Assembly: GCF_000758705.1 (NCBI RefSeq)
Contig: NZ_CP009287.1
Span: forward strand, 6,634,001 to 6,698,000
Length of the DNA stretch: 64,000 nucleotides
DNA from: Paenibacillus graminis
GTDB lineage: Bacteria; Bacillota; Bacilli; Paenibacillales; Paenibacillaceae
Direction: 5' to 3'
Part shown: one piece after another, positions 30,610-39,886 of the stretch
Layout of the letters: each line of letters begins with the position of its first letter
Position numbering within the stretch: position 1 is the first letter of the stretch
Position numbers and translations under genes: made by a program
The notes under the pieces: model-generated
The model's database searches: none
What the model was told of the DNA's origin: nothing
What the model saw: only the letters and a program-made list of their open reading frames with translations

Positions 30610-32154
30610 ATGAATCCATATCACTTCACCGCTCCGCCTGAGACAACGAAATCTACTGATGTCAACGGTCAGGACCTGTCTCTGTTTCACCGGAAAAAAC
30701 GTTCGCACCACCGGCGCCGCAAATGGATCATATGGATGATTGGACTCCTTATGCTCTGGCTGGCCGGGGTGATGATCTACCAGACCCATAAGCCCCTTCC
30801 AGCAGGGCTTTCCTATGAGAGTCCTGTCTATACAGCGGACCGCATTGATTTTTGGCATGATCTTACCTATCAGGTCCCGGGCGGGACCCAGCAGCACGAA
30901 GAGCAGATTTTGCCCCGTATTCTGGAGATAATTGCTGAATCCCGGCAATTTTTGGTGATCGATCTGTTCCTGTTCAATAATTACACCCATAAAGACCAGC
31001 AGTTTCCTGCGGTAAGCCAGGAGCTGGCCGATAAGCTCGTCGCGCAGCAGGCGGCCTATCCCGATATGGAGATCGTCTTCATCACAGATGAAGTGAATAC
31101 GAATTACGGATCTGCTCCAAATCCGCTCCTGGAACAAATGAAAGCGGCCGGAATCAAGGTAATCCTGACCGATGTAGATCCGCTGCGCGACTCAACTCCT
31201 GTCTACTCCGCCGTGTGGCGGACTTTCATCCAGTGGTTCGGGCAGTCCGGAGAAGGTTGGATTCCCAATCTGATGGCTAGCGGCGGACCGGACATTACCG
31301 CCCGCTCTTATCTGAAGCTGCTGAATGTTAAAGCCAATCACCGCAAAGTGGTGGTCAGCGAAAAAACCGCTTTGATCTCTTCGGGCAATGTGCATGATGC
31401 CAGTGCTTACCACTCCAACATCGCACTGGAAGTGCAAGGCCCCATCATCGCGGATATTCTGGAAACTGAGCAGGCTGCGGTCAATCTGTCTGCTGCAGGT
31501 CCGATCCTCAGCAGGCTGCCCGAATTCCCCAAAGAGAACATCGCACAGTCGGGAAACCCGCTGGAGATGCGCTATCTAACCGAGGGCAAGATCTATAAAT
31601 ATGCGCTTCAAGGCATCCGCTCCGCCGGACAGGGCGATACACTATGGATGGGCATGTTCTATCTGGCTGACGACAGGATTCTGGATGAGCTGGTGAAGGC
31701 ATCCGCACGCGGTGCCGGCATCCGGCTCTTGATGGACCCGAACCAAAACGCCTTCGGGCGGGATAAAACTGGTATTCCCAACCGTCCGGCAGCCATGGAA
31801 CTGAATAAGCGTACAGGCGGAAAGATTGCCATCCGCTGGTATAACACCGGCAAGGAGCAGTTCCATGCTAAGCTGATGTTCATCGCCAAGGCCAGCGGAC
31901 CATCAATCATTCTGGGCGGCTCGACCAATTTCACTGCGCGCAATCTGGATGATTATAATCTTGAAAATAATCTCTGGGTTGCTGTGCCGAAGAATCAGCC
32001 GCTTTATGCGGAAATGGAAAGCTACTTCAACCGGCTGTGGAATAACAAGGATGCACAATACAGCCTGCCGTTTGAAGCCTACCAAAGTGATGTGACCTGG
32101 ATAAAATATATCCTGTTCCGGATGCAGAAAAGTCTGGGCTTTACTACCTTTTAA
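30610..32154 (+). CDS. Membrane-anchored phospholipase D-fold protein (cardiolipin-synthase-like)
   Basis: The 514-aa protein has a basic N-terminus, one transmembrane helix (about residues 40-58, IIWMIGLLMLWLAGVMIY) and two HKD-type halves. Half one: VKANHRKVVVSEKTALISSGN (about 237-257); half two: EQFHAKLMFIAKASGPSII with GGSTNFTARNLDDYNLE (about 417-453). Both keep H-x-K, but the Asp of the classic HxKxxxxD motif is replaced (Glu/Lys-Thr in the first, Ala-Ser in the second), so activity may differ from Cls. It converges with a true cls gene, suggesting a phospholipid or exopolymer-related role. ATG with AGGAGGAACCC upstream. Confidence 0.83.
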   Translation: MNPYHFTAPPETTKSTDVNGQDLSLFHRKKRSHHRRRKWIIWMIGLLMLWLAGVMIYQTHKPLPAGLSYESPVYTADRIDFWHDLTYQVPGGTQQHEEQILPRILEIIAESRQFLVIDLFLFNNYTHKDQQFPAVSQELADKLVAQQAAYPDMEIVFITDEVNTNYGSAPNPLLEQMKAAGIKVILTDVDPLRDSTPVYSAVWRTFIQWFGQSGEGWIPNLMASGGPDITARSYLKLLNVKANHRKVVVSEKTALISSGNVHDASAYHSNIALEVQGPIIADILETEQAAVNLSAAGPILSRLPEFPKENIAQSGNPLEMRYLTEGKIYKYALQGIRSAGQGDTLWMGMFYLADDRILDELVKASARGAGIRLLMDPNQNAFGRDKTGIPNRPAAMELNKRTGGKIAIRWYNTGKEQFHAKLMFIAKASGPSIILGGSTNFTARNLDDYNLENNLWVAVPKNQPLYAEMESYFNRLWNNKDAQYSLPFEAYQSDVTWIKYILFRMQKSLGFTTF

Positions 32155-32246
32155 GGTGAAAGAAGCGCGTTTGGCTCACAAGGATGGTTTATTGGATGGC
32201 CTAGTGACCACAGTAACAAAACAAGTTACATCTTCCTCCCCAATGC

Positions 32247-32294
32247 AAAAGACCCCCGGACTGCTATGCGCAGCATGGTCCGGCGGTCTCTTCT
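32247..32294. terminator. Bidirectional terminator between the convergent PLD-fold genes
   Basis: Stem GACCCCCGGAC / GTCCGGCGGTC (one mismatch), flanked by AAAA on the left and TCTT on the right, so it can end transcripts from both sides. Confidence 0.8.
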
Positions 32295-32366
32295 GATAAA
32301 TCCCCTAGTCAAGCGGGCTCTAAATACACGATTGGCAGCCGTATGGCCCCCACAGCTCCGGTCTTA

Positions 32367-33875
32367 CTACAGCAGCGGAGACATCAGCCTTGCCGCCGAT
32401 TCCAGCACCCGCTCCAGCAGCCGTTTATTCATAAACGTCTCATGCACAATCTGACGGGTCGACAGCAGGTCGCGTTCAAAGTCGGCCACAATCCGGGAGA
32501 CACTTTCCGTCTGCAGCAGCAGTGCATTGACCTCAAAATTCAAATGGAAGCTTCGCATGTCCATGTTCGCTGTGCCTATTGTTGCAATTTCACCGTCGGT
32601 GATCAGCAGCTTGGAGTGGATGAAGCCTTTCTCATACTCATAAATCTTCACACCGGAATCCAGCAGCGCCGGGAAATAGGAGTGCGAAGCCAGAAAAGGA
32701 AGCCATTTATCCGGTTTGGCCGGGAACAGCAGCCGCACATCCAGCCCGGACATCGCGGCTACCCTCAGCGCGGTTAAGATATCTTCATCCGGGATAAAGT
32801 ATGGGGTAGCGATCCAGACCGACTTTTCCGCCGAGGTGATCATTGAGAAGAAAATATTCTTCAGCGCACGGCGCTCGTTATCCGGTCCGCTGGCGATAAT
32901 CTGCACCGCCCCGTCGCCATTCGTGAACCGCAGCTGCGGGGAGAGGTAATCCTGCTCGAGAATTTTTTCACCGGTCGTGTGCATCCAGTCCTGCAGGAAA
33001 ATAATCTGCATCGTCCGCACTGCTTCACCCCGGAGCAGCATATGGGTATCCCGCCAGAATCCGTAGGTCTTGCTGCGGCTGAGATATTCATCGCCGACAT
33101 TCAGCCCGCCCATAAAGCCGACATCTCCGTCAATCACGACGATTTTGCGGTGATTCCGGTAGTTGACCCGGCTGGAGAAAAAGGAAGTGGAATTACCGTA
33201 GGCCGCCACCTGAACTCCGGCATCGCTTAACTCCTTCAGAAAAGCGCGGGACAGCTGGATGCTTCCCACCGCGTCATACATAAATCTGACGGTAACACCC
33301 GCACGGGCTTTTTCAATCAGAATCTGCTGAATGCGGGTCCCGATATGATCAGCCCGGAAAATATAGTATTCCATATGGATATGGTGCTGCGCCTGACGCA
33401 GCTCCAGCAGAAGTGTGCCGAACGTTTCCTCACCATTGGTCAGGATGCGTGTCTCGGAATTGAATGAAACCGGGGTTCGTGCCAGTCTCTGCGACAAGCC
33501 CAGCAGCTTCTGGCGGGTGGTGTCAAAGATTGACCAGTCCTGATGCATACGCAGAGCATCATTCTCAATCCGCTCATAGGCCATCTGGTCACGTTGAGCT
33601 TTTTTATCATATTTGCGCCGTTTAAACACGTTCTGTCCGAACAGGAAATAAAGAATAAGTCCCACCACCGGAATCAAGGCCAGCAGCAGAATCCATGACA
33701 TCGTAGTGGAGGGATTACGGTTCTCCATAAAAATACCGAGGCCAATGGAAATGACAGTCAATGTAGAAAAAACACTGACAATGGTCCCGACGGTGCTGCC
33801 CAACAAGCCGAAGCCAAAGTAATAAAATGCCAATAAAGCTGCAATAATGACTATAGCTTGCAATCCTCTTCTCAT
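32367..33875 (-). CDS. cls: Cardiolipin synthase
   Basis: Joins two phosphatidylglycerols to cardiolipin and glycerol at the membrane. The 502-aa protein has two N-terminal transmembrane helices (about 8-27 and 34-52 plus a third near 60-78), then two complete PLD motifs: NHRKIVVIDGDVGFMGGLN (about 235) and FIHSKLLITDGEIATIGTANMD (about 415). Both have the H-x-K-x4-D core. Length is standard for Firmicute Cls. TAAGAGAAGG-like ribosome binding sequence precedes the start. Positions 33876-34026 hold no gene. Confidence 0.95.
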   Translation of the reverse strand: MRRGLQAIVIIAALLAFYYFGFGLLGSTVGTIVSVFSTLTVISIGLGIFMENRNPSTTMSWILLLALIPVVGLILYFLFGQNVFKRRKYDKKAQRDQMAYERIENDALRMHQDWSIFDTTRQKLLGLSQRLARTPVSFNSETRILTNGEETFGTLLLELRQAQHHIHMEYYIFRADHIGTRIQQILIEKARAGVTVRFMYDAVGSIQLSRAFLKELSDAGVQVAAYGNSTSFFSSRVNYRNHRKIVVIDGDVGFMGGLNVGDEYLSRSKTYGFWRDTHMLLRGEAVRTMQIIFLQDWMHTTGEKILEQDYLSPQLRFTNGDGAVQIIASGPDNERRALKNIFFSMITSAEKSVWIATPYFIPDEDILTALRVAAMSGLDVRLLFPAKPDKWLPFLASHSYFPALLDSGVKIYEYEKGFIHSKLLITDGEIATIGTANMDMRSFHLNFEVNALLLQTESVSRIVADFERDLLSTRQIVHETFMNKRLLERVLESAARLMSPLL

Positions 33876-34026
33876 AGATAACCTACCTTCTCTTTCTGCC
33901 TTTCATCACTAAAATGACACATTTATATATTACATGAAGAATCTATTTCTTCCTAGCTAGTATCCGCCGCAAAACTTAATTTACAACAATAATGTAACCT
34001 GTTGACCGCCTTCAACGTAGCTACAT

Positions 34027-34055
34027 TTGTAATGGCCTCCGTTCTATACTATAAT
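34027..34055 (+). promoter_or_regulatory. Promoter of the TetR/RND operon
   Basis: TTGTAA (34027-34032), 17-base spacer, TATAAT (34050-34055). Upstream, GTTGA-N6-TCAAC at about 34002-34017 is a possible operator half-site pair. Confidence 0.62.
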
Positions 34056-34111
34056 CGGTTCGACTAAGGAGTCAATTACAGAACTCTCAAGTCAGAGAGG
34101 AGTCGCTTTCT

Positions 34112-35041
34112 TTGGCAGCTGATAAAACTACGAATAAAAAGGAGCAAATCATCAAAACAGCCATGCAGCTATTCGCTGTGAAAGGCTCGTCCTCCACTTC
34201 GATGCAGGAGATTGCCGAGTTATGCGGGATGTCCAAGGGCAGTCTCTATCTGGTGTTCAAATCCAAGGAGGAGCTGGAACGCAGCATTTATATATATTGC
34301 TTTCGCATGATCCGCGATCCCTTGCAGCAGGAAGAACAGAACAGTTCAGGAACGCCGCGCGAGAAGCTGCGCAACCAGGTTGAGATTCTGCTTCATCATG
34401 TGTATGAGCTGCGTGAATTTTTCCAGCGGCAATTCCAGGAACTGGCCGGAAAAGGAATGACAGATGCTCCCGAATGGCTGCGCAAGATTAATGGTCCTTT
34501 GCTGAAGTGGAGCCAGAACAAGCTGGAGACCCTATATGGAAAGGAGATCATGCCTTATACAGGAGAATTGTTCCTGCTCGGGCATGGAATGATTCATTCC
34601 TATATCTGGCTGCTGTTCAACCACGACTCTTTCGTTTCCATTCCGCGTCTTGCCAACCATCTGGTGGATGTATTGGACATCGTGGTAGCAGGTCTCCACG
34701 CCGGCCGGCCGGCTCCCCTGTTCTCATCCGTAGCCCTGGAGAGCTGGATGGAGAATTATGAAGGCAGCAGCCACCGTAATCCTTTGCAGCTCCTCAAAGA
34801 AATGAAGGAACGGTTACATGCCGGCCCGGGTGTTGACCCGCACAGTACGGAGGATGCCTTGGAATCGATAGCCATTCTGGAAAGCGAAATACTCATGCCT
34901 CATCCGCGCAAGGCGATTATCCAGGGGATGATCGGCAACCTCCAGAGCTATCCTGCGGTTCATCCGCAGCTGGAGGATCTGAAGAAGCTATGTTCGTTTC
35001 ACATGCAGGGTGTATGCGGTTTTCATGAACCAGGCATATAG
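34112..35041 (+). CDS. TetR-family regulator (YerO-like)
   Basis: Transcriptional regulator, 309 aa including a long ligand-binding part. The N-terminal HTH reads QIIKTAMQLFAVKGSSSTSM, EIAELCGMSKGSLYLVFKSK, typical TetR. Start is TTG 34112 with GAGAGGAG nine bases upstream. It is followed at 98 bases by an RND exporter gene, the same pairing as yerO-yerP (swrC) in B. subtilis, so it probably represses that exporter and itself. The C-terminal 100 residues include Cys pairs near the end (KKLCSFHMQGVCGF) of unknown meaning. Confidence 0.88.
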   Translation: MAADKTTNKKEQIIKTAMQLFAVKGSSSTSMQEIAELCGMSKGSLYLVFKSKEELERSIYIYCFRMIRDPLQQEEQNSSGTPREKLRNQVEILLHHVYELREFFQRQFQELAGKGMTDAPEWLRKINGPLLKWSQNKLETLYGKEIMPYTGELFLLGHGMIHSYIWLLFNHDSFVSIPRLANHLVDVLDIVVAGLHAGRPAPLFSSVALESWMENYEGSSHRNPLQLLKEMKERLHAGPGVDPHSTEDALESIAILESEILMPHPRKAIIQGMIGNLQSYPAVHPQLEDLKKLCSFHMQGVCGFHEPGI

Positions 35042-35139
35042 CGGCAGCAGAGAGAGAGAAAGACGGATAGGCAGTACATGCAGATTTTATACTGGAGGCG
35101 TTCCCTACGGAAGGCCCGAGAGGAGCAGAAACGTAACTT

Positions 35140-38100
35140 ATGAAAAGCCTCATTAACTTTTCGCTCAGAAACAAATTCGCTATTTGGCTTCTGACCATCA
35201 TTATCGTGTTCGCCGGTTTATACAGCGGCCTGACCATGAAGCAGGAAACACTGCCTAATATCAGCATCCCTTATCTCAGTATTACAACCATTTACCCGGG
35301 GGCCGCACCTGAGGGCGTGGTGAACGATGTCAGCAAGCCGCTGGAGCAGAAGCTCCGCAATGTGGACGGCGTGAAGACATTGACCTCTAGCTCGCTCGAA
35401 AATGCCTCTAGCATCACCATTGAATTTGATTATGGCACAAATCTGGATAATGCTACGGCAGCTGTGCGTGAGGCGCTGAATGAAGTTACCCTCCCGGATA
35501 ATGTGCAGAAACCGCAGATTTCCCGGTTCAGCCTGAGCTCCCTGCCGGTCATTTCACTCAGCTTGTCCGACAACAGCTCCTCCGACCTGGAGAGCCTGAC
35601 CCGCATCGCCGAGAATGATATCCGTCCGGCCCTGGAAGATATTGAAGGTGTGGCCTCCGTGCAGATTGCCGGACAATATGTCAAAGAAGTTACGCTCAAG
35701 TTCAACCAGGACAAGCTGAAACAGTATGGGCTGACCGAGGATACTATTAAAGGAATCGTTCAAGGCTCTTCCCTGCGCGTGCCGCTTGGGCTCTTCACAA
35801 TGGAGGAGTCGCAGAAAGCCGTTGTAGTGGACGGCAATGTCACTACCGTTGATGATCTGAAAAACCTGAGCATTCCAGTTGTGCCATCCGGCGCACCGGG
35901 TACGGGTGCAGGTGGCGGAGCTTCGGCACGCGCAGGCACGCCTGCAGGTACGGGTGCCGCTGGCGGAGCTGGAGCAACGGGTGCAGCCGGGAATGCCGCT
36001 GGCAGTCCAGCCGGCGGAGCAGCTATGACCGGACTGCCAACCGTCAAGCTGGGAGAGCTGGCCAATATCGAGGTTACAGGGAAATCGGAGTCCATATCCC
36101 GCACCAACGGCAAGGAATCCATCGGGATTCAGATCGTAAAAGCCAATGATGCCAACACAGTAGATGTGGTTAACAGCGTCAAGGACAAGACGGATGAACT
36201 GAAGAAGCAATACAAATCGATGGATCTTACGGTTCTGCTGGACCAAGGAAAGCCGATTGAAGATTCCGTAAACACCATGCTGTCCAAGGCTGCCTTTGGC
36301 GCCCTGTTCGCCGTGCTGATCATTCTGCTCTTCCTGCGGAATATCCGCTCGACAATTATTTCCATCATCTCTATTCCATTGTCGCTGCTGATTGCGGTCC
36401 TCTGCCTGCGCCAGATGGACATTACCTTAAATATGATGACCCTGGGAGCAATGACCGTCGCCATTGGGCGTGTCGTGGATGACTCGATTGTCGTCATTGA
36501 GAATATCTTCCGGCGGCTGACCCTGTCCGGGGAGAAGCTGCGCGGACGGGAGCTCATCAGCGCGGCAACACGTGAAATGTTCGTGCCGATCATGTCCTCT
36601 ACTATCGTTACCATTGCTGTATTCCTGCCGCTCGCTTTTGTCAGCGGTATGGTGGGCGAGCTGTTCCTGCCTTTTGCCCTCACGATGGTATTCGCTCTGC
36701 TGGCTTCACTGGTAGTGGCCATTACCCTGGTGCCCGCACTCGCACATACGCTGTTCCGCAACGGCCTGAAGAAAGGCAAGAACAGCCACAGCGAGAAGCC
36801 GGGCAAAATGGCTGCCGGCTATCAGAAGATTCTGAACTGGTCTCTCTCCCATAAGCTGATTACCTTCGGCGTTGCCGTGCTTCTGCTGGTGGGCAGCTTG
36901 TTCCTGATCAAACCCATCGGTGTCAGCTTCATGCCTTCCCAGGAAGAGAAGAACGTAATGCTCACCTTCTCCCCGAAGGCTGGACAGACGCTGGAAGACG
37001 TCAAGGAGCAGGGACTGAAAGCCGAGAAATATATCCTGGCCCAAAAGCATTTGGATAACATGCAGTATTCGATTGGCGGCAGCAGCCCGTTCGGTATGGG
37101 CTCCGGCAATTCGGGCCTGTTCTATGTAACCTATGACAGTGATACTCCTAACTTCGATACAGTCAAAGAAAACCTGATTAAAGGACTGACCAAAGAGGTG
37201 CCTGATGGGGTCTGGGGCGATATGTCCGGCATGTCAGGCGGTGGCCTTGGCGGCAATACGCTGACCGTGAACATTTTTGGCGACAGTCTGGATCAGCTTA
37301 AGCCGGTAGCCGACGAAATTGCCGGCATCGTCCAGGCTGACACCGGTAACTTCAAAGATGGAAAGACCAGTCTCTCCGAAGCCTATGATCAATACACCAT
37401 CGTCGCCGATCAGGCGAAGCTCAGTTCCCTCGGCCTTACCGCCGGACAAATTGCCATGAAGCTTAGTCCCGCCGGTACCCGCCCAGTGCTGACTGAGGTA
37501 GCGATGGACGGTAAGAACTATAATGTCTACATTGAAACCGACAAGGACATGTACAGCAGCATTCAGGAAATGGAAAAGGCTACACTGACCTCCCCGCTGG
37601 GCATTACGGTGCCAATTGGTGAGGTAGCCAAGATTGAGAACGGGACTTCGCCAGACACCATTACCCGCGAAGACGGTAAAATGAAGGTCGATGTCACCGC
37701 CGAGATTATCTCAAATGATGTGAACAGTGCTTCGAACAGCGTCAAGGAAAAAATCGACGCGCTCGATCTGCCGGATGGGGTGACCGTCACCTTCGGCGGT
37801 GTAACCGAGCAGATTAACGATACGTTCGGACAGCTTGGAATTGCCATGGCGGCTGCCATTGCCATCGTGTACTTCGTGCTCGTGGTTACCTTCGGCGGCG
37901 GTCTGGCCCCGTTCGCGATCCTGTTCTCTCTGCCGTTCACCGTCATCGGTGCACTGGTTGCCCTGCTGCTGGCAGGAGAAACACTCAATGTCTCTGCGCT
38001 CATGGGCGCACTGATGCTGATCGGGATCGTTGTCACCAATGCGATTGTCTTGATCGACCGTGTAATCCACAAGGAAAAAGAAGGGATGTCTACACGCCAA

Positions 38101-38337
38101 GCCCTGCTTGAAGCCGGAGCGACCCGTTTGCGTCCGATCCTGATGACCGCACTGGCGACCATCGGCGCCTTGCTGCCGCTCGTAACCGGTCTCGAAAACA
38201 GCGCCGGCATCATCTCCAAGGGCCTCGGAGTAACAGTTATCGGCGGTCTTGTCAGCTCCACTCTGCTGACCCTGGTTGTCGTGCCGGTAGTGTATGAGTT
38301 CCTGATGAAATTCCGCAGCAAAAAGGTGTATGAATAA
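35140..38337 (+). CDS. RND-family efflux transporter (SwrC/YerP-like)
   Basis: Large proton-driven exporter, 1065 aa with the 1+5+1+5 helix layout of AcrB/SwrC relatives; in B. subtilis SwrC exports surfactin-like lipopeptides. Features: N-terminal helix IWLLTIIIVFAGLYSGLTM, porter-domain strings NISIPYLSITTIYPGAAPEGV and PDNVQKPQISRFS, TM4 with AIGRVVDDSIVVIENIFRR (the D-D proton-relay pair), and a second half with GETLNVSALMGALMLIGIV. Residues about 248-295 are a Gly/Ala/Thr-rich low-complexity insertion not usual for the family. Ribosome site GAGGAG is rather far (14 bases). Confidence 0.92.
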   Translation: MKSLINFSLRNKFAIWLLTIIIVFAGLYSGLTMKQETLPNISIPYLSITTIYPGAAPEGVVNDVSKPLEQKLRNVDGVKTLTSSSLENASSITIEFDYGTNLDNATAAVREALNEVTLPDNVQKPQISRFSLSSLPVISLSLSDNSSSDLESLTRIAENDIRPALEDIEGVASVQIAGQYVKEVTLKFNQDKLKQYGLTEDTIKGIVQGSSLRVPLGLFTMEESQKAVVVDGNVTTVDDLKNLSIPVVPSGAPGTGAGGGASARAGTPAGTGAAGGAGATGAAGNAAGSPAGGAAMTGLPTVKLGELANIEVTGKSESISRTNGKESIGIQIVKANDANTVDVVNSVKDKTDELKKQYKSMDLTVLLDQGKPIEDSVNTMLSKAAFGALFAVLIILLFLRNIRSTIISIISIPLSLLIAVLCLRQMDITLNMMTLGAMTVAIGRVVDDSIVVIENIFRRLTLSGEKLRGRELISAATREMFVPIMSSTIVTIAVFLPLAFVSGMVGELFLPFALTMVFALLASLVVAITLVPALAHTLFRNGLKKGKNSHSEKPGKMAAGYQKILNWSLSHKLITFGVAVLLLVGSLFLIKPIGVSFMPSQEEKNVMLTFSPKAGQTLEDVKEQGLKAEKYILAQKHLDNMQYSIGGSSPFGMGSGNSGLFYVTYDSDTPNFDTVKENLIKGLTKEVPDGVWGDMSGMSGGGLGGNTLTVNIFGDSLDQLKPVADEIAGIVQADTGNFKDGKTSLSEAYDQYTIVADQAKLSSLGLTAGQIAMKLSPAGTRPVLTEVAMDGKNYNVYIETDKDMYSSIQEMEKATLTSPLGITVPIGEVAKIENGTSPDTITREDGKMKVDVTAEIISNDVNSASNSVKEKIDALDLPDGVTVTFGGVTEQINDTFGQLGIAMAAAIAIVYFVLVVTFGGGLAPFAILFSLPFTVIGALVALLLAGETLNVSALMGALMLIGIVVTNAIVLIDRVIHKEKEGMSTRQALLEAGATRLRPILMTALATIGALLPLVTGLENSAGIISKGLGVTVIGGLVSSTLLTLVVVPVVYEFLMKFRSKKVYE

Positions 38338-38363
38338 GGGGCTTAATGGCCAATTGAAATAAT

Positions 38364-38409
38364 AAAAAAACAAGGCGCTCTTCCTTATGTGGAAGGGTGC
38401 CTTGTTTTT
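38364..38409 (+). terminator. Terminator of the RND exporter gene
   Basis: Stem ACAAGGCGCTCTTCC / GGAAGGGTGCCTTGT, followed by TTTTT; an A run on the other side makes it potentially bidirectional. Confidence 0.93.
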
Positions 38410-38436
38410 GGAGAAATGTTATATCCTACCTATGAT
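38408..38436 (+). promoter_or_regulatory. Candidate promoter of the small toxin gene
   Basis: TTGGAG (38408-38413), 17-base spacer, TATGAT (38431-38436), starting at the tail of the preceding terminator. A second -10-like TATAGT lies at about 38446. The -35 is weak. Confidence 0.4.
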
Positions 38437-38514
38437 TATTCATGGTATAGTCACACAAGCAATGGAAAGGCTTATATGGGCGGTCGGCTAATCTCCTTGA
38501 GGGGAGGTGAGGCC

Positions 38515-38598
38515 ATGGAGGTCTATCAAGCGTTGTCCCTGATGTTCATGTTCGGCATGTTCATCATAGCACTGCTAAACTACCTCAAAAAGAAATAG
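38515..38598 (+). CDS. Holin-like type I toxin peptide
   Basis: A 27-residue hydrophobic peptide starting MEVYQALSLMFMFGMF and ending NYLKKK. The pattern M-x-V-Y-(E/Q)-(S/A)-L, a single transmembrane helix with a Phe-Gly near its middle, and a lysine-rich end is that of the putative holin-like toxin group (TxpA/BsrG-like). The ribosome site GGGGAGGTGAGG is very strong. The leader carries GGGCGGTC (38478-38485), exactly complementary to GACCGCCC (38598-38605) just after the stop codon, so the 5' and 3' ends of the mRNA can pair. Upstream in-frame ATGs exist but lack a ribosome site. Confidence 0.8.
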   Translation: MEVYQALSLMFMFGMFIIALLNYLKKK

Positions 38599-38725
38599 AC
38601 CGCCCTGCCCAAAGGAAACGGTCTATCTCTGTCCATAAACACCTTTTAAGCCACCGCCCTTAAAAGCGGCTGTTGCACCGGAGAACCGTGTTAGCGCACG
38701 GTTCTCTTTATTTTACGCTTGTTCT
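38585..38725 (-). ncRNA. Candidate antisense antitoxin RNA
   Basis: On the minus strand an extended -10 promoter TGTTATAAT (TATAAT at 38732-38737) would start an RNA near 38725. It would run antisense to the 3' part of the toxin mRNA and end at the hairpin ATAGACCG / CGGTCTAT (38595-38626) followed by TTCTTTTTGA. The predicted RNA is about 140 nt, has two further hairpins (GAGAACCGTG arms, CTTTTAAG arms), and covers the last few toxin codons plus the whole 3' UTR. This is the architecture of TxpA/RatA and BsrG/SR4. Ends are predicted, not measured. Confidence 0.62.
38681..38714 (+). terminator. Terminator of the toxin mRNA
   Basis: Perfect 10-base stem GAGAACCGTG / CACGGTTCTC with TTAGCG loop, then TTTATTTT. 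Preceded by a second small hairpin CTTTTAAG / CTTAAAAG (38643-38667). Confidence 0.93.
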
Positions 38726-38800
38726 GGCTCTATTATAACATGCTGATGCTGATCCTGTATTTCAATCGCTCACGCTAGATAATTGCCAGCCCAGCTCCGT

Positions 38801-39496
38801 TTACGCCATTGCCGACGCGCTGCTCTCCAGCGAAGTCTTCCAGGCCCGCAGCATCAGCAGGTCCTGCGGCAGGAATTCCTCCAGCATATGGCTGAGGCCA
38901 AGATAGAGCGGACTATCCGTGGCAGCATTCAGACGTTCGCAGAACTGCGGCGTCCATCTCAGCAGATGCTCTTCCAGGAAACGTTCCTGAATCTCCAGCA
39001 GCTCCATGGCACTGCGGATCGAGAAGCTGTTGTACAGCATACGCTCATGCAGCACTGCCATGAATTCCAGTTCAATGGAAATATGGTCATCGGCTTCACC
39101 GCCGCATTTCTTGAAGACAATCCCCGCCGACGCATACACATCGGAGAGCACGTTGCAGAATTCTTCCTCACGGCCCAGTTCTGCTGCTTCACGTGCTACA
39201 ATAGTGCTGGCTGCACGTTCATTCATCAGGCGCATGTATTCCCGGTTTTCCCGCTCGCAGATCTGTGGGAGCGCCGAAGGCTCCTGGCTGCACAGGTACC
39301 GTTTCAATTCACGTCCGCCTTCCGTCATATCCGCTGCGACACCAAGCTTGCGGTTTCGAATCCACTGGGCGACCAGCGACAGGCTAGGCTTTCGCCCATA
39401 AAAATCCACTAATAGCTGATATATTAATCCCCGGCTTTCCAGCCAACGGCTGAATGCCTCCGGCACGACGAGCGATGGAACAGTTGGTATAGTCAT
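38801..39496 (-). CDS. TorD/DmsD-type molybdoenzyme maturation chaperone
   Basis: Predicted cytoplasmic chaperone that guards apo-molybdoenzymes until cofactor insertion and export. The all-helical 231-aa protein has the TorD-family patterns LLVDFYGRKPS near the N-terminus, EEFCNVLSDVYASAGIVF, and DDHISIELEFMAVLHERML (D-H-x-x-x-E-L-E-F-M). GGGAGG lies 9-10 bases before ATG 39496. No oxidoreductase gene is adjacent, but moaA is divergent next door, consistent with a molybdenum link. The gap 39497-39886 has no supported ORF or recognisable Moco riboswitch. Confidence 0.8.
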   Translation of the reverse strand: MTIPTVPSLVVPEAFSRWLESRGLIYQLLVDFYGRKPSLSLVAQWIRNRKLGVAADMTEGGRELKRYLCSQEPSALPQICERENREYMRLMNERAASTIVAREAAELGREEEFCNVLSDVYASAGIVFKKCGGEADDHISIELEFMAVLHERMLYNSFSIRSAMELLEIQERFLEEHLLRWTPQFCERLNAATDSPLYLGLSHMLEEFLPQDLLMLRAWKTSLESSASAMA

Positions 39497-39886
39497 TTTG
39501 CAAATCCTCCCTATTGGTTTGCCGGGCGCTTATCGCCTATCTCTTACAAGGCGCGCGTTATCCGGTCTAATCATAGCTGTGCTCTTCGCAAAAGTGAGTG
39601 GAATGTAAACTGATATTACTTCCGCACCTAGATTATATCGGAAAAGTGAAACGCTTTCGGTGAGCATTCTATGACCATTCCCCGAAATTGTCGCACTTCT
39701 GTCAAAATTGGCCTTTGCCATTTCGGTTTCGTCACATATTATTTAGGTTGTCTTGTTTCTATTCCTTGTACCTGTGGTCACCCTCTTCCAATTAATCTAC
39801 GGTACACTGCCACAGCCATGTCGCATTGACGTGGCTGCCAACATTCTTTAAAATTTAAAATAAATACATGCTGAAGGGAGCACAAC

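Noticed and set aside
39530..39721. 63-codon ORF upstream of the TorD-like gene
   Set aside because: No ribosome site or recognisable sequence; it lies in the moaA/torD promoter gap.
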